A DNA stretch of 54,476 nt from Curtobacterium sp. MCBA15_008 (GTDB lineage: Bacteria; Actinomycetota; Actinomycetes; Actinomycetales; Microbacteriaceae). How positions within the stretch are numbered: position 1 is the first letter of the stretch; each line of letters starts with the position of its first letter. Below, piece after piece: positions 47,444 to 54,476 of this stretch. The notes under the pieces are model-generated. The model had not been told where the DNA came from and did no database searches. It saw only the letters and a list, made by a program, of their open reading frames with translations. The stretch spans positions 1 to 54,476 of the forward strand of contig NZ_MJGN01000067.1 of NCBI RefSeq assembly GCF_001865065.1, written 5' to 3'. Position numbers and translations under genes: made by a program.

Positions 47444-47692
47444 TTACTTGCCGAAGCCCTTGAAGCGCTGGTTGAACTTCTCGACGCGACCGGCCGAGTC
47501 GAGGATGCGCTGCTTGCCCGTGTAGAACGGGTGCGACGCGGACGAGATCTCGACGTCGATGACCGGGTAGGTGGCACCGTCGAGCTCGATGGTCTTGTCG
47601 CTGTTCGCGGTCGAACGCGTCAGGAACGTCTCACCGGAAGCCAGGTCGCGGAAGACGATGGCGCGGTACTCGGGGTGGGTGTCGGTCTTCAT
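47444..47692 (-). CDS. rpmE2: 50S ribosomal protein L31 type B
   Basis: An 82-aa protein of the large subunit. [20 protein letters not shown] and [27 protein letters not shown] match the type B signature, and there is no CxxC zinc ribbon, so this is the zinc-independent form. The ATG at 47690-47692 has GAGGA at six bases. Type B genes are often induced by zinc limitation through Zur; no clear Zur box is visible here. A 5' leader of about 66 bases is predicted. Confidence 0.96.
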   Translation of the reverse strand: MKTDTHPEYRAIVFRDLASGETFLTRSTANSDKTIELDGATYPVIDVEISSASHPFYTGKQRILDSAGRVEKFNQRFKGFGK

Positions 47693-47770
47693 GGAGATTC
47701 CTCGGATAGCGGTGATGGAAGTGCGCGAAGAGCGCCGGAAGTCTGCGGCTTGCGCCAGCCGTCTACGTTA
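47693..47770 (-). promoter_or_regulatory. Promoter and possible structured leader of rpmE2
   Basis: TAACGT (47770-47765, minus strand) would start a transcript near 47758, giving a 66-base leader with a small hairpin (GGCT...AGCC). The box lies in a short palindrome GTCT-GGTAACGT-AGAC. An L31 autoregulatory leader is possible but I cannot confirm the fold. Confidence 0.35.
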
Positions 47771-47800
47771 CCAGACAGCGAGCCGCAACGGGAGCAGGAG

Positions 47801-48583
47801 TCAGGCCGCGCGTGCCGTGTACCGGCCGGCGTCCTTCGAGACGGTCAGCTCGATGCCGAACGCCTCGGTCAGGGTCTCGGCGGTCAGGACCTCGTCGATC
47901 GGGCCCGCTGCCTGCACGTGGCCGTCGGCGAGCACCAGCGCGTGGGTGAACCCGGCCGGGATCTCCTCGACGTGGTGGGTGACGATGACGATCGCGGGCG
48001 AGTCGTCGCTCTGGGCGTAGCCGCCGAGGGTGCGCACGAGGCTCTCGCGCGCGCCGAGGTCGAGCGACGCCGCCGGCTCGTCGAGGAACAGGATCTCGGG
48101 GTCCGTCATCACGGCGCGGGCGATCTGGACGCGCTTCTGCTCGCCGTCGCTCAGCTCGCCGAACGTCCGGTCCGTGAAGGCACCGAGGCCCCACTCGTCG
48201 AGCACGCGCTGCGCACGGCGGACGTCGAGCTCCTCGTACTCCTCGTTCCAGCGACCCGTGACCGAGTACGCGGCGGTGAGGACGACGTCGATGACCTTCT
48301 CGGTCACCGGGATCCGGCGCGCCAGGGCGGTCGACGCGAAGCCGATGCGGGGGCGGAGCTCGAACAGGTCGGCCCCGCCGAGCTCCGTGCCGAGCACCTC
48401 GACCTCACCCGAGGTGGGGAAGCTCTGCGCGCCCGCGACCTGCAGCAGCGTGGTCTTGCCGGCACCGTTGGCACCGAGCACGACCCAGCGTTCGTCGTCC
48501 TGCACCTCCCACGAGATCTCGTCGAGGATGGTGGCCCCGTTGCGGACCACGGAGACGTCTGACAAGCGCACGACCGAGGGCAT
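47801..48583 (-). CDS. ABC transporter ATP-binding protein (ModF/YlmA-like)
   Basis: A 260-aa ATPase with Walker A GANGAGKT (37-44), signature LSDGEQ (145-150), Walker B LFLDEP (166-171) and switch H in VTHHVEEIPAGF. No permease gene is adjacent, so it may act with a distant membrane partner or as a soluble ATPase. The substrate is unknown. The ATG at 48581-48583 follows TAGGCT by six bases, so it is leaderless; the box contains the stop codon of glgA. Confidence 0.9.
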   Translation of the reverse strand: MPSVVRLSDVSVVRNGATILDEISWEVQDDERWVVLGANGAGKTTLLQVAGAQSFPTSGEVEVLGTELGGADLFELRPRIGFASTALARRIPVTEKVIDVVLTAAYSVTGRWNEEYEELDVRRAQRVLDEWGLGAFTDRTFGELSDGEQKRVQIARAVMTDPEILFLDEPAASLDLGARESLVRTLGGYAQSDDSPAIVIVTHHVEEIPAGFTHALVLADGHVQAAGPIDEVLTAETLTEAFGIELTVSKDAGRYTARAA

Positions 48584-48589
48584 GCGACA

Positions 48590-48595
48590 AGCCTA
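48590..48595 (-). promoter_or_regulatory. -10 box of the ABC ATPase, containing the glgA stop codon
   Basis: Minus-strand TAGGCT six bases before the ATG; its first three bases are the glgA TAG stop (48595-48593). Same design as at 14684-14689. Confidence 0.55.
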
Positions 48596-49792
48596 CGGGT
48601 TCTGGCCGAGCACCTCGTCGTAGACCTGCCGTGTCCGCTGGGCGATCGCGTCCCAGGTAAACTCGGTCTCGACGCGGAGGCGTCCGGCGCGGCCCATGAG
48701 CTTCGCCAGCCCCTCGTCGGCGAGGACCTCTTCGAGGGTCGCCGCCAGGTCCGCCACGAAGCGGTCCGGGTCGGTCGGCGTGCCGGTGCCGTCCTGCACC
48801 TGATCGATCGGCACGATGCGCCCGGTGAGGCCGTCGGCGACGACCTCGGGGATGCCGCCGGTGCCGGTGCCGACGACGGGGATGCCGCACGCCATCGCCT
48901 CGAGGTTGACGATCCCGAGCGGCTCGTAGACCGACGGGCAGACGAACACCGTGCCGGACGACAGCACGTTCACGATCTCCTGGTGGGAGAGCATCCGGTC
49001 GATCCAGACCACGCCGTCACGCTGTTCGCGCAGTGACTCGACCAGCCCGGTGACCTCGGCCATGATCTCGGGTGTGTCCGGCGCACCCGCGCAGAGGACG
49101 ATCTGGACGTCCGACGGCAGCGACGCGACGGCGCGCAGCAGGTAGGGCAGGCCCTTCTGCCGGGTGATGCGACCGACGAACACGACGGAGCGGCGCGACG
49201 GGTCGATCCCGAGGCCGCGCACGGCGTCCTCGTCGACGGTCGGCTTCCACTCCTCGATGTCGATGCCGTTGTAGACGACGTGCACCTTCGCCGGGTCGAT
49301 CGACGGGTACGAGCGGAGGATGTCGGCGCGCATGGCCTTCGACACCGCGATGACGCCGTCGGCCTGCTCGAACGCCTCGCGCTCCATCCAGCTCGACAGG
49401 CGGTAGCCGCCGCCGAGCTGCTCGGCCTTCCACGGACGGAGCGGCTCGAGGCTGTGCGCCGTGACGACGTGCGGGATGCCGTAGGTCAGCTGCGCGATCC
49501 GGCCCGCCGAGTTCGCGTACCAGGTGTGCGAGTGCACGACGTCGGCGCCCTCGACGTCCGCCGCGATGGCGACGTCGGTGGCGAGCGCCTGCAGCGCCCC
49601 GTTGGCCTGCTCGAGGCCGTCGGGGGTCCGGTAGGCCCACACGTCGGCCTCGTCGCGGAACGCCCCGAAGGCGCGGACGCGCACCTCGGTGTCCGTTCCG
49701 GACCGCAGCGCCGCGGTCAGTTCGGCCACGTGGACACCCGCTCCGCCGTAGACCTCCGGCGGATACTCCCTGGTCAGCAGATCGACTCGCAC
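48593..49792 (-). CDS. glgA: Actinobacterial glycogen synthase (GlgA/GlgM type)
   Basis: A 399-aa GT4 enzyme using ADP-glucose. [16 protein letters not shown] opens the acceptor domain; [12 protein letters not shown] and [27 protein letters not shown] (E-x7-E) form the donor site. In mycobacteria the orthologue next to glgC is GlgM, which makes alpha-maltose-1-phosphate for GlgE; that role is likely here. The GTG at 49790-49792 follows TACGTT by six bases. Divergent from glgC with 47 bp between starts. Confidence 0.93.
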   Translation of the reverse strand: MRVDLLTREYPPEVYGGAGVHVAELTAALRSGTDTEVRVRAFGAFRDEADVWAYRTPDGLEQANGALQALATDVAIAADVEGADVVHSHTWYANSAGRIAQLTYGIPHVVTAHSLEPLRPWKAEQLGGGYRLSSWMEREAFEQADGVIAVSKAMRADILRSYPSIDPAKVHVVYNGIDIEEWKPTVDEDAVRGLGIDPSRRSVVFVGRITRQKGLPYLLRAVASLPSDVQIVLCAGAPDTPEIMAEVTGLVESLREQRDGVVWIDRMLSHQEIVNVLSSGTVFVCPSVYEPLGIVNLEAMACGIPVVGTGTGGIPEVVADGLTGRIVPIDQVQDGTGTPTDPDRFVADLAATLEEVLADEGLAKLMGRAGRLRVETEFTWDAIAQRTRQVYDEVLGQNP

Positions 49793-49798
49793 GCGTTC

Positions 49799-49832
49799 AA
49801 CGTAACGGGTTCCCAGTGCTGACGCCTACTGT
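49799..49832. promoter_or_regulatory. Divergent leaderless promoters of glgA and glgC
   Basis: Minus-strand TACGTT (49804-49799) serves glgA; plus-strand TACTGT (49827-49832) serves glgC, seven bases before ATG 49840. The compact arrangement suggests joint control of glucan synthesis. Confidence 0.55.
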
Positions 49833-49839
49833 GAGCGGC

Positions 49840-51081
49840 ATGGCACCAAAGAAGGTATTCGGCATCGTGCTCGCCGGAGGCGAGGGAAAGCGGCTCATGC
49901 CGCTCACGGCCGACCGCGCGAAACCCGCTGTCCCGTTCGGCGGGAACTTCCGTCTCATCGACTTCGCGCTCTCGAACCTGGTGAACTCCGGGCTGCAGAA
50001 GATCGTCGTCCTGACGCAGTACAAGTCCCACAGCCTGGACCGCCACGTCGCCGAGACCTGGCGCATGGAGGGCATCCTCGGCTCGTACGTCGCCTCGGTG
50101 CCGGCGCAGCAGCGGCTCGGCAAGCGCTGGTTCGCCGGCTCGGCGGACGCGATCCTGCAGTCGCTCAACCTGCTCCGTGACGAACGACCCGACATCGTCG
50201 TCGTGGTCGGCGCGGACCACGTGTACCGGATGGACTTCCACCAGATGGTCGAGGCGCACATCGCCTCCGGGCGCAGCGCGACCGTCGCCGCGATCCGGCA
50301 GCCGATCGGTCTCGCCGACCAGTTCGGCGTGATCCAGGTCGCCGCCGACGACCCGACGAAGATCGACGCCTTCCTCGAGAAGCCGAAGGACGCCGTCGGG
50401 CTCGCCGACTCCCCCGGCGAGATCCTCGCGTCGATGGGCAACTACGTCTTCAACGCCGACGCCCTGGTCGACGCGGTCCTCCGCGACGGACAGATCGAGA
50501 CCTCGGACCACGACATGGGCGGCGACATCGTCCCGGACTTCGTGAACCGCGGCGACGCCGGCGTGTACGACCTCAAGCGCAACGACGTGCCCGGGTCGAA
50601 CGAGCGCGACCGGTACTACTGGCGCGACGTGGGGACGATCGACTCGTTCTACGACGCCCACATGGACCTGATCGCCCCGGTGCCGGTGTTCAACCTCTAC
50701 AACCAGGACTGGCCGATCTTCAACCAGCAGACGAACCTGCCCCCGGCGAAGTTCGTCCGCGACGCGAACGGCAACACCGGCTCGACCGTGGACTCGCTCG
50801 TGTCGCTCGGCTGCCTCGTCTCCGGAGCGCAGGTCGAACGCAGCATGATCGGCCCGTGGTGCGGGATCGACTCCGGTGCGAAGGTGCTCGACTCGATCGT
50901 CTTCGAGCGCGCGTCGATCGGCGCCGGTTCCGTCGTGAACCGCGCGATCCTCGACAAGGACGTCGTCATCGCACCGGGAGCGAAGGTCGGCGTCGACCGC
51001 GAGGCGGACGAAGCCCGCGGCTTCACCGTCACCGAATCCGGCATCACCGTGGTCGGCAAGGGCGTCCGCGTCGACGCGTAG
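49840..51081 (+). CDS. glgC: Glucose-1-phosphate adenylyltransferase (ADP-glucose pyrophosphorylase)
   Basis: A 413-aa enzyme that makes ADP-glucose, the committed step for alpha-glucan. GGEGKRL (13-19) and AKPAVPFGG (27-35) bind nucleotide, [10 protein letters not shown] holds the catalytic Asp, FLEKPKD binds glucose-1-phosphate, and a left-handed beta-helix domain ends the chain. The ATG 49840 is preferred to an upstream in-frame start because of the -10 TACTGT at 49827. Its substrate feeds the divergent glgA. Confidence 0.96.
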   Translation: MAPKKVFGIVLAGGEGKRLMPLTADRAKPAVPFGGNFRLIDFALSNLVNSGLQKIVVLTQYKSHSLDRHVAETWRMEGILGSYVASVPAQQRLGKRWFAGSADAILQSLNLLRDERPDIVVVVGADHVYRMDFHQMVEAHIASGRSATVAAIRQPIGLADQFGVIQVAADDPTKIDAFLEKPKDAVGLADSPGEILASMGNYVFNADALVDAVLRDGQIETSDHDMGGDIVPDFVNRGDAGVYDLKRNDVPGSNERDRYYWRDVGTIDSFYDAHMDLIAPVPVFNLYNQDWPIFNQQTNLPPAKFVRDANGNTGSTVDSLVSLGCLVSGAQVERSMIGPWCGIDSGAKVLDSIVFERASIGAGSVVNRAILDKDVVIAPGAKVGVDREADEARGFTVTESGITVVGKGVRVDA

Positions 51082-51098
51082 ACACGCACCAGCACACT

Positions 51099-51112
51099 GC
51101 CTGGAGGCGCGG
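51099..51112 (+). repeat. Copy of the CCTGGAGGCGCGG repeat after glgC
   Basis: GCCTGGAGGCGCGG, 17 bp beyond the glgC stop. Non-coding. Confidence 0.5.
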
Positions 51113-51149
51113 CGCACGTCACACGGACGGGCCGCCCTCCGGCAGTCGG

Positions 51150-51155
51150 TACCGT
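51150..51155 (+). promoter_or_regulatory. -10 box of the leaderless serB gene
   Basis: TACCGT stands six bases before GTG 51162. Confidence 0.55.
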
Positions 51156-51161
51156 TGGTGC

Positions 51162-51800
51162 GTGCCCCGCTTCCTCGTCGTCCTCGATGCCGATTCCACG
51201 CTCCTCGAGGACGAGGTCATCGAACTGCTGGCCGACAGCGCCGGGACCCGGCCACAGGTGGAGGCGATCACGGAGCGCGCCATGCGCGGCGAGATCGACT
51301 TCGCCGAGAGCCTCCGGGAGCGTGTCGCGACCCTGGCGGGCCTCCAGGTCGACGTATTCCGTCGTGCACAGGACGCGGTCCGTGTGACGCGCGGAGCCGA
51401 CGAACTCGTCCGCGGGGTGCACGCCGCCGGCGGCACCGTGGGGGTGGTGTCCGGCGGGTTCCACGAGGTCCTCGACCCGTTCGCCGAACGACTCGGGCTC
51501 GACCACTGCCGGGCGAACCGGCTCGAGGTGACCGACGGCGTCCTCACCGGGCGCGTGCTCGGCGACGTCGTCGACGCGCACGCCAAGGCCGTGGCGCTGC
51601 GGGAGTGGGCCGCGGCCGACGGCGTGGACGCGGCGCGGACCGTGGCGGTCGGCGACGGCGCGAACGACCTCGGGATGATGCGCATCGCCGCCCTGTCGGT
51701 CGCGTTCGACGCGAAGCCGCGTGTGCGCGAGCAAGCGGACGTGGCGGTCGTCGACCGCGACCTGTCCGCGGTGCTCTCGACGCTCGGCCTGCGCGGCTGA
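51162..51800 (+). CDS. serB: Phosphoserine phosphatase (HAD superfamily)
   Basis: A 212-aa HAD phosphatase for the last step of serine synthesis. DADST (9-13) carries the nucleophile D9 and acid D11, VVSGGFHEV is motif II, and VGDGANDLGMM is motif III with the two Asp residues for magnesium. There is no N-terminal ACT domain, as in short bacterial forms. GTG 51162 is chosen by the leaderless -10. Convergent with fabG across a palindromic element. Confidence 0.92.
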   Translation: MPRFLVVLDADSTLLEDEVIELLADSAGTRPQVEAITERAMRGEIDFAESLRERVATLAGLQVDVFRRAQDAVRVTRGADELVRGVHAAGGTVGVVSGGFHEVLDPFAERLGLDHCRANRLEVTDGVLTGRVLGDVVDAHAKAVALREWAAADGVDAARTVAVGDGANDLGMMRIAALSVAFDAKPRVREQADVAVVDRDLSAVLSTLGLRG

Positions 51801-51824
51801 GCGGACCGTGCGGTTCTTCGCGCT

Positions 51825-51866
51825 CAGCGACACGTCACGCGCGCGAGCTCCCGTGAACTGTCGCTG
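51825..51866. repeat. CAGCGACA ... TGTCGCTG palindromic element, copy 2
   Basis: Outer arms CAGCGACA (51825-51832) and TGTCGCTG (51859-51866), inner stem TCACG/CGTGA. Same outer arms and spacing as at 41831-41872. It separates serB and fabG, so a bidirectional terminator role is plausible. Confidence 0.6.
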
Positions 51867-51892
51867 GGCACGAAACGACGCGCAGGCGCTGG

Positions 51893-52606
51893 CTAGTGCC
51901 CCATGCCGAGGCCGCCGTCGACCGGGATGACCGCGCCGGAGATGTACCCGGCACCGTCGCCGGCGAGGAACAGCGTGGCGTCCGCGACGTCGTCGACCGT
52001 GCCGTAGCGCGCGGCCGGGATCTGCTTCTTGAACTCGGCCTGCAGTTCCTCCGGCAGCGCCGCCGTCATGTCGGTCTGGATGAAGCCGGGGGCGACGACG
52101 TTGGCGGTGATGCCGCGCGATCCGAGCTCACGGGTGATCGAGCGGGCCATGCCGACGAGGGCGGCCTTCGACGACGCGTAGTTGACCTGCCCGACCTGGC
52201 CGTAGGCGCCGACGACGCTCGACATCAGGACGATGCGGCCGAACTTCGCCTTCATCATTCCCTTGGTGGCGCGCTTGACGACCCGGAAGGTGCCGGTCAG
52301 GTTGGTGTCGATGACGCTCGTGAAGTCCTCTTCGGACATCCGGAGCAGGAGCTGGTCGTTCGTGATGCCGGCGTTCGCCACCAGGACCTCGATCGGCCCG
52401 AGCTCGGCCTCGACCTGCGTGAAGGCGGCGTCCACCGAGGCGGTGTCGGTGATGTCGGCCTGCACCGTGAGCGCACCCTCGGGGCCGCCCTGCCCGCTGC
52501 GGGAGGTCACGGCGACGCGGTGTCCGGCGGCGACGAACCGTTCGGCGAGGGCGTGGCCGATGCCGCGGTTGCCGCCGGTGACGAGGACGGTACGGGGGGT
52601 GCTCAT
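51893..52606 (-). CDS. fabG: 3-oxoacyl-[acyl-carrier-protein] reductase
   Basis: A 237-aa short-chain dehydrogenase of fatty acid elongation. TGGNRGIG (10-17) binds NADPH, NAG is at 78-80, and the catalytic S130, Y143 and K147 (YASSK) are in place; the C-terminal GAVIPVDGGLGMGH closes the site. The ATG at 52604-52606 has GGAG upstream. Position opposite serB and divergent from DUF3099 and SURF1 is common in Microbacteriaceae. Confidence 0.92.
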   Translation of the reverse strand: MSTPRTVLVTGGNRGIGHALAERFVAAGHRVAVTSRSGQGGPEGALTVQADITDTASVDAAFTQVEAELGPIEVLVANAGITNDQLLLRMSEEDFTSVIDTNLTGTFRVVKRATKGMMKAKFGRIVLMSSVVGAYGQVGQVNYASSKAALVGMARSITRELGSRGITANVVAPGFIQTDMTAALPEELQAEFKKQIPAARYGTVDDVADATLFLAGDGAGYISGAVIPVDGGLGMGH

Positions 52607-52770
52607 GGTCGCTCCGTTCGGGGTGGGGTGCTCGGCGCGCCGGGACCGGACCGGTCGGACACGCCCGGACGAGCGTACCGGAGCCGATACCCGCACCTGT
52701 CCCCCGCGAGCTGCCCACATCTGTCAGCGGTCGGGCTTAGGCTGGAGCAGGGCAGAGGAAAGAACATCGG

Positions 52771-53190
52771 ATGAAGCAGACCAACAGCATCACGTCCCTC
52801 CCGGACTCACCGGAGCAGGACCGCGCACACCGGCTGTCCCGTTACGTCTGGCAGATGGCGGTCCGCGTGGTCTTCTTCGTCGGCGCGGTGCTGGTGTGGT
52901 CGGTGTGGCACACCTGGCTCGCCGTCATCCCGATCGTCCTCGCCGGTGTCATCCCCTGGGTCGCCGTGGTCATCGCGAACGCCGGCAACCACACCGAGAG
53001 CGACATGGTCTCCCCCGCCGGGTCGATCGAGCTGTACGACGCCGTCGACCCGCGCCTCCGCGAACAACAGGAGGACGCCCGCGCCGAGGCCTACCGCGCC
53101 GAACAGGACCGTCTGCGCGAACAGGCCCAGCACGCGCAGGAAGAGTGGCAGCGCAACGGCGACCGCTCCCGTGTCTGGGGTCGTCGCTGA
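52771..53190 (+). CDS. DUF3099 family membrane protein
   Basis: A 139-aa protein with two adjacent membrane helices (about 27-47 and 50-70) between a short N-terminal polar part and a charged C-terminal coiled coil (REQQEDARAEAYRAEQDRLREQ, about 92-130). DUF3099 is restricted to actinobacteria and its role is unknown. The ATG 52771 has AGAGGA eight bases upstream; TAGGCT at 52738-52743 is a likely -10. The next gene starts within its stop codon (TGATG). Confidence 0.87.
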   Translation: MKQTNSITSLPDSPEQDRAHRLSRYVWQMAVRVVFFVGAVLVWSVWHTWLAVIPIVLAGVIPWVAVVIANAGNHTESDMVSPAGSIELYDAVDPRLREQQEDARAEAYRAEQDRLREQAQHAQEEWQRNGDRSRVWGRR

Positions 53191-53498
53191 TGGGCGCGAC
53201 CTTCGACCTGTTCACCGAACCCGGCTCGACCCCGGTGTGCTCGCGCGCGGGCTGCGTGTCGACCGCTGCCTGGCGCGTCAACTGGCGCAACCCCCGGATT
53301 CACGCGACCGACCGCGTCAAGATCTGGGCGGCGTGCGACGAGCACCGTGACTTCCTCGCGGACTACCTGCGTTCCCGGTCCTTCCCCGTCCGGGTGACCG
53401 GCATGCACGAGGACGTGGACCGTCTCGACGACGAGCGCGACCCGGCCGACGCCCCGAAGAACGACGTCGGTGCGCGTGCGGCCGGTGAGCGTCGGTGA
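53190..53498 (+). CDS. Small conserved actinobacterial protein
   Basis: A 102-aa soluble protein with a CSRAGC motif (residues 18-23) and a third cysteine (ACDEH, near 49) followed by His, a possible zinc site. The middle (WRVNWRNPRIHATDRVKIW) is conserved-looking. No family name can be given with confidence. The ATG overlaps the DUF3099 stop by one base, and its stop overlaps the SURF1 start (GTGA), so all three are one unit. Confidence 0.82.
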   Translation: MGATFDLFTEPGSTPVCSRAGCVSTAAWRVNWRNPRIHATDRVKIWAACDEHRDFLADYLRSRSFPVRVTGMHEDVDRLDDERDPADAPKNDVGARAAGERR

Positions 53499-54457
53499 CG
53501 GACCGGTTCGACCCGGGCTCCCGGTACGGCCGTCGGCACGCCCAGAAGATCGAGCGGGCCGCGGCAGCTGACCGCGACCGAACGGCGCGTGACCCGGACG
53601 AGCCCTTCGTCGGCTGGCGCTTCGTGCAGAGCCGCCGGTGGCTCGGCTACTTCGCCATCGCCGTGGCGTTCGCGATCGTCTGCACCCTGTTCGGCATGTG
53701 GCAGTGGGACCGCCGCAACGAGGCCGTCCGCCAGAACGAGCAGGTCGCGCAGAACTACGAGCACACGCCGGTGCCGCTCGACCAGGCGCTCCCCCGGGCC
53801 GGCAGTTGGGACGACTCGCAGACCTGGCTCCGCGTCACCGCCACCGGGCGCTACGACGTCGACGACCAACTGCTCGTCCGCAACCGCGTGCACAACGGGC
53901 AACCCGGCTTCGAGGTCCTGACGCCCCTCGTCACCGACGACGGCCGCGCGTTCATCGTCGACCGCGGCTGGGTGCCGACCGGCAACGCGCAGGACGCCCC
54001 GGACCACGTGCCGGCTCCCCCCACCGGCGAGGTCACGGCGATCGTCCGACTCCAGCAGAGCGAGCCTCGCATCCCGGGCCGTACGGATCCCGCCCACACC
54101 GACCAGGTGCAGTCGGTGACGCTGTCCGACGTCGCGAAGAAGGTCGACAGGCCGCTCTGGACGGGTGCGTACGGGCAACTCGCGTCCGAGTCACCGGCTC
54201 CGTCCGAGGCGCGTCCGCTCGGCTGGGACCGGCCGACCGCCGACACCGGGCTGCACCTCAGCTACTTCATCCAGTGGTTCATGTTCGCGGCCGGCGGCTT
54301 CGGGTTCCTCGCATACCTGATGGTGCAGGAGTACCGGAACCTCAACCAGGACGACCCGGAAGAGCGCGAGCGCGCCCTCGAGCGCCAGCGCCGCAAGGAC
54401 GCCAAGCCCAAGACCGACGCCGAGATCGAGGACGAGCTGCTGCGGTCCGGCCGCTGA
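53495..54457 (+). CDS. SURF1 family protein (cytochrome c oxidase assembly)
   Basis: A 320-aa membrane protein that assists haem a insertion into cytochrome oxidase. It has the two-helix layout of SURF1: helix 1 near 49-68 (RRWLGYFAIAVAFAIVCTLFGMWQW), a large extracytoplasmic domain (with VLTPLVTDDGRAFIVDRGWVP) and helix 2 near 260-285 ahead of a charged cytoplasmic tail. The GTG at 53495 overlaps the stop of the small protein. It ends 19 bp before the window edge. Confidence 0.92.
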   Translation: MTDRFDPGSRYGRRHAQKIERAAAADRDRTARDPDEPFVGWRFVQSRRWLGYFAIAVAFAIVCTLFGMWQWDRRNEAVRQNEQVAQNYEHTPVPLDQALPRAGSWDDSQTWLRVTATGRYDVDDQLLVRNRVHNGQPGFEVLTPLVTDDGRAFIVDRGWVPTGNAQDAPDHVPAPPTGEVTAIVRLQQSEPRIPGRTDPAHTDQVQSVTLSDVAKKVDRPLWTGAYGQLASESPAPSEARPLGWDRPTADTGLHLSYFIQWFMFAAGGFGFLAYLMVQEYRNLNQDDPEERERALERQRRKDAKPKTDAEIEDELLRSGR

Positions 54458-54476
54458 CGGACTGGAGGCACGTGGC
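54456..54476 (+). repeat. Partial copy of the GGACTGGAGGCGCGG palindrome family
   Basis: GACGGACTGGAGGC starts inside the SURF1 stop codon and matches the left arm of the 5897 palindrome. The window ends before the other arm. Confidence 0.5.

Overview
This window is high-GC DNA (roughly 70%) from an actinobacterium. The mycothiol ligase gene mshC, the divergent glgC and actinobacterial-type glycogen synthase pair, DUF3099, a type B L31 gene and many GTG and leaderless starts together point to Microbacteriaceae, most like Curtobacterium. The genus is an inference. I see no prophage, insertion sequence, CRISPR array or rRNA. Most of the window looks chromosomal, with one accessory stretch rich in regulators (about 19-38 kb).

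Layout. 0-4 kb: mshC, uppP, an M20 peptidase and tRNA-Leu(GAG) with its terminator. 4-7.3 kb: a zinc alcohol dehydrogenase with a small membrane protein, a 37-base poly-G tract, a 48-bp perfect palindrome and a type II NADH dehydrogenase. 7.3-10.7 kb: a tightly overlapped chain of dinB, an SF2 helicase and a 72-aa protein. 10.8-16.5 kb: an acyl-CoA dehydrogenase-like flavoprotein divergent from an SGNH hydrolase, a lipoprotein, a class C beta-lactamase-fold hydrolase, a GNAT enzyme and a penicillin-binding D,D-carboxypeptidase. 16.7-19 kb: a 34-aa charged protein, an FAD monooxygenase, a DUF1275 membrane protein and an NTF2-fold protein.

19-34.8 kb: an XRE regulator with an 11-codon leaderless leader; an encapsulin nanocompartment operon (DyP-type peroxidase cargo carrying a C-terminal targeting peptide, then the shell) opposite a large ATP-binding LuxR regulator; an MFS exporter; a second large LuxR regulator; a UBP zinc-finger protein; a membrane protein with a thioredoxin/reductase-like flavoprotein; a sensor-domain protein lacking its HTH; and XRE and AraC regulators. 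35-38.4 kb: a GntR (FadR-type) regulator with a clear operator, an acetamidase/formamidase and an amidase fused to an AtzH-like domain, probably an amide-catabolic operon. 38.4-44 kb: a SpoU methyltransferase, a sirtuin, a histidine phosphatase, a membrane protein, a GT4 glycosyltransferase and an alpha/beta hydrolase. 44-54.5 kb: storage-carbohydrate genes (treS, glgA/glgM-type, glgC), a DEDD exonuclease, rpmE2, an ABC ATPase, serB, fabG, DUF3099, a small protein and SURF1.

Two features stand out across the window. First, promoters: many genes have a TANNNT -10 box six or seven bases before an ATG or GTG, which marks leaderless transcripts; in two cases the box contains the stop codon of the upstream gene, and in one case two divergent boxes overlap. 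Second, gene ends: intergenic 3' regions carry several families of long palindromes and dispersed repeats. Within operons, four-base GTGA or ATGA overlaps are the rule.
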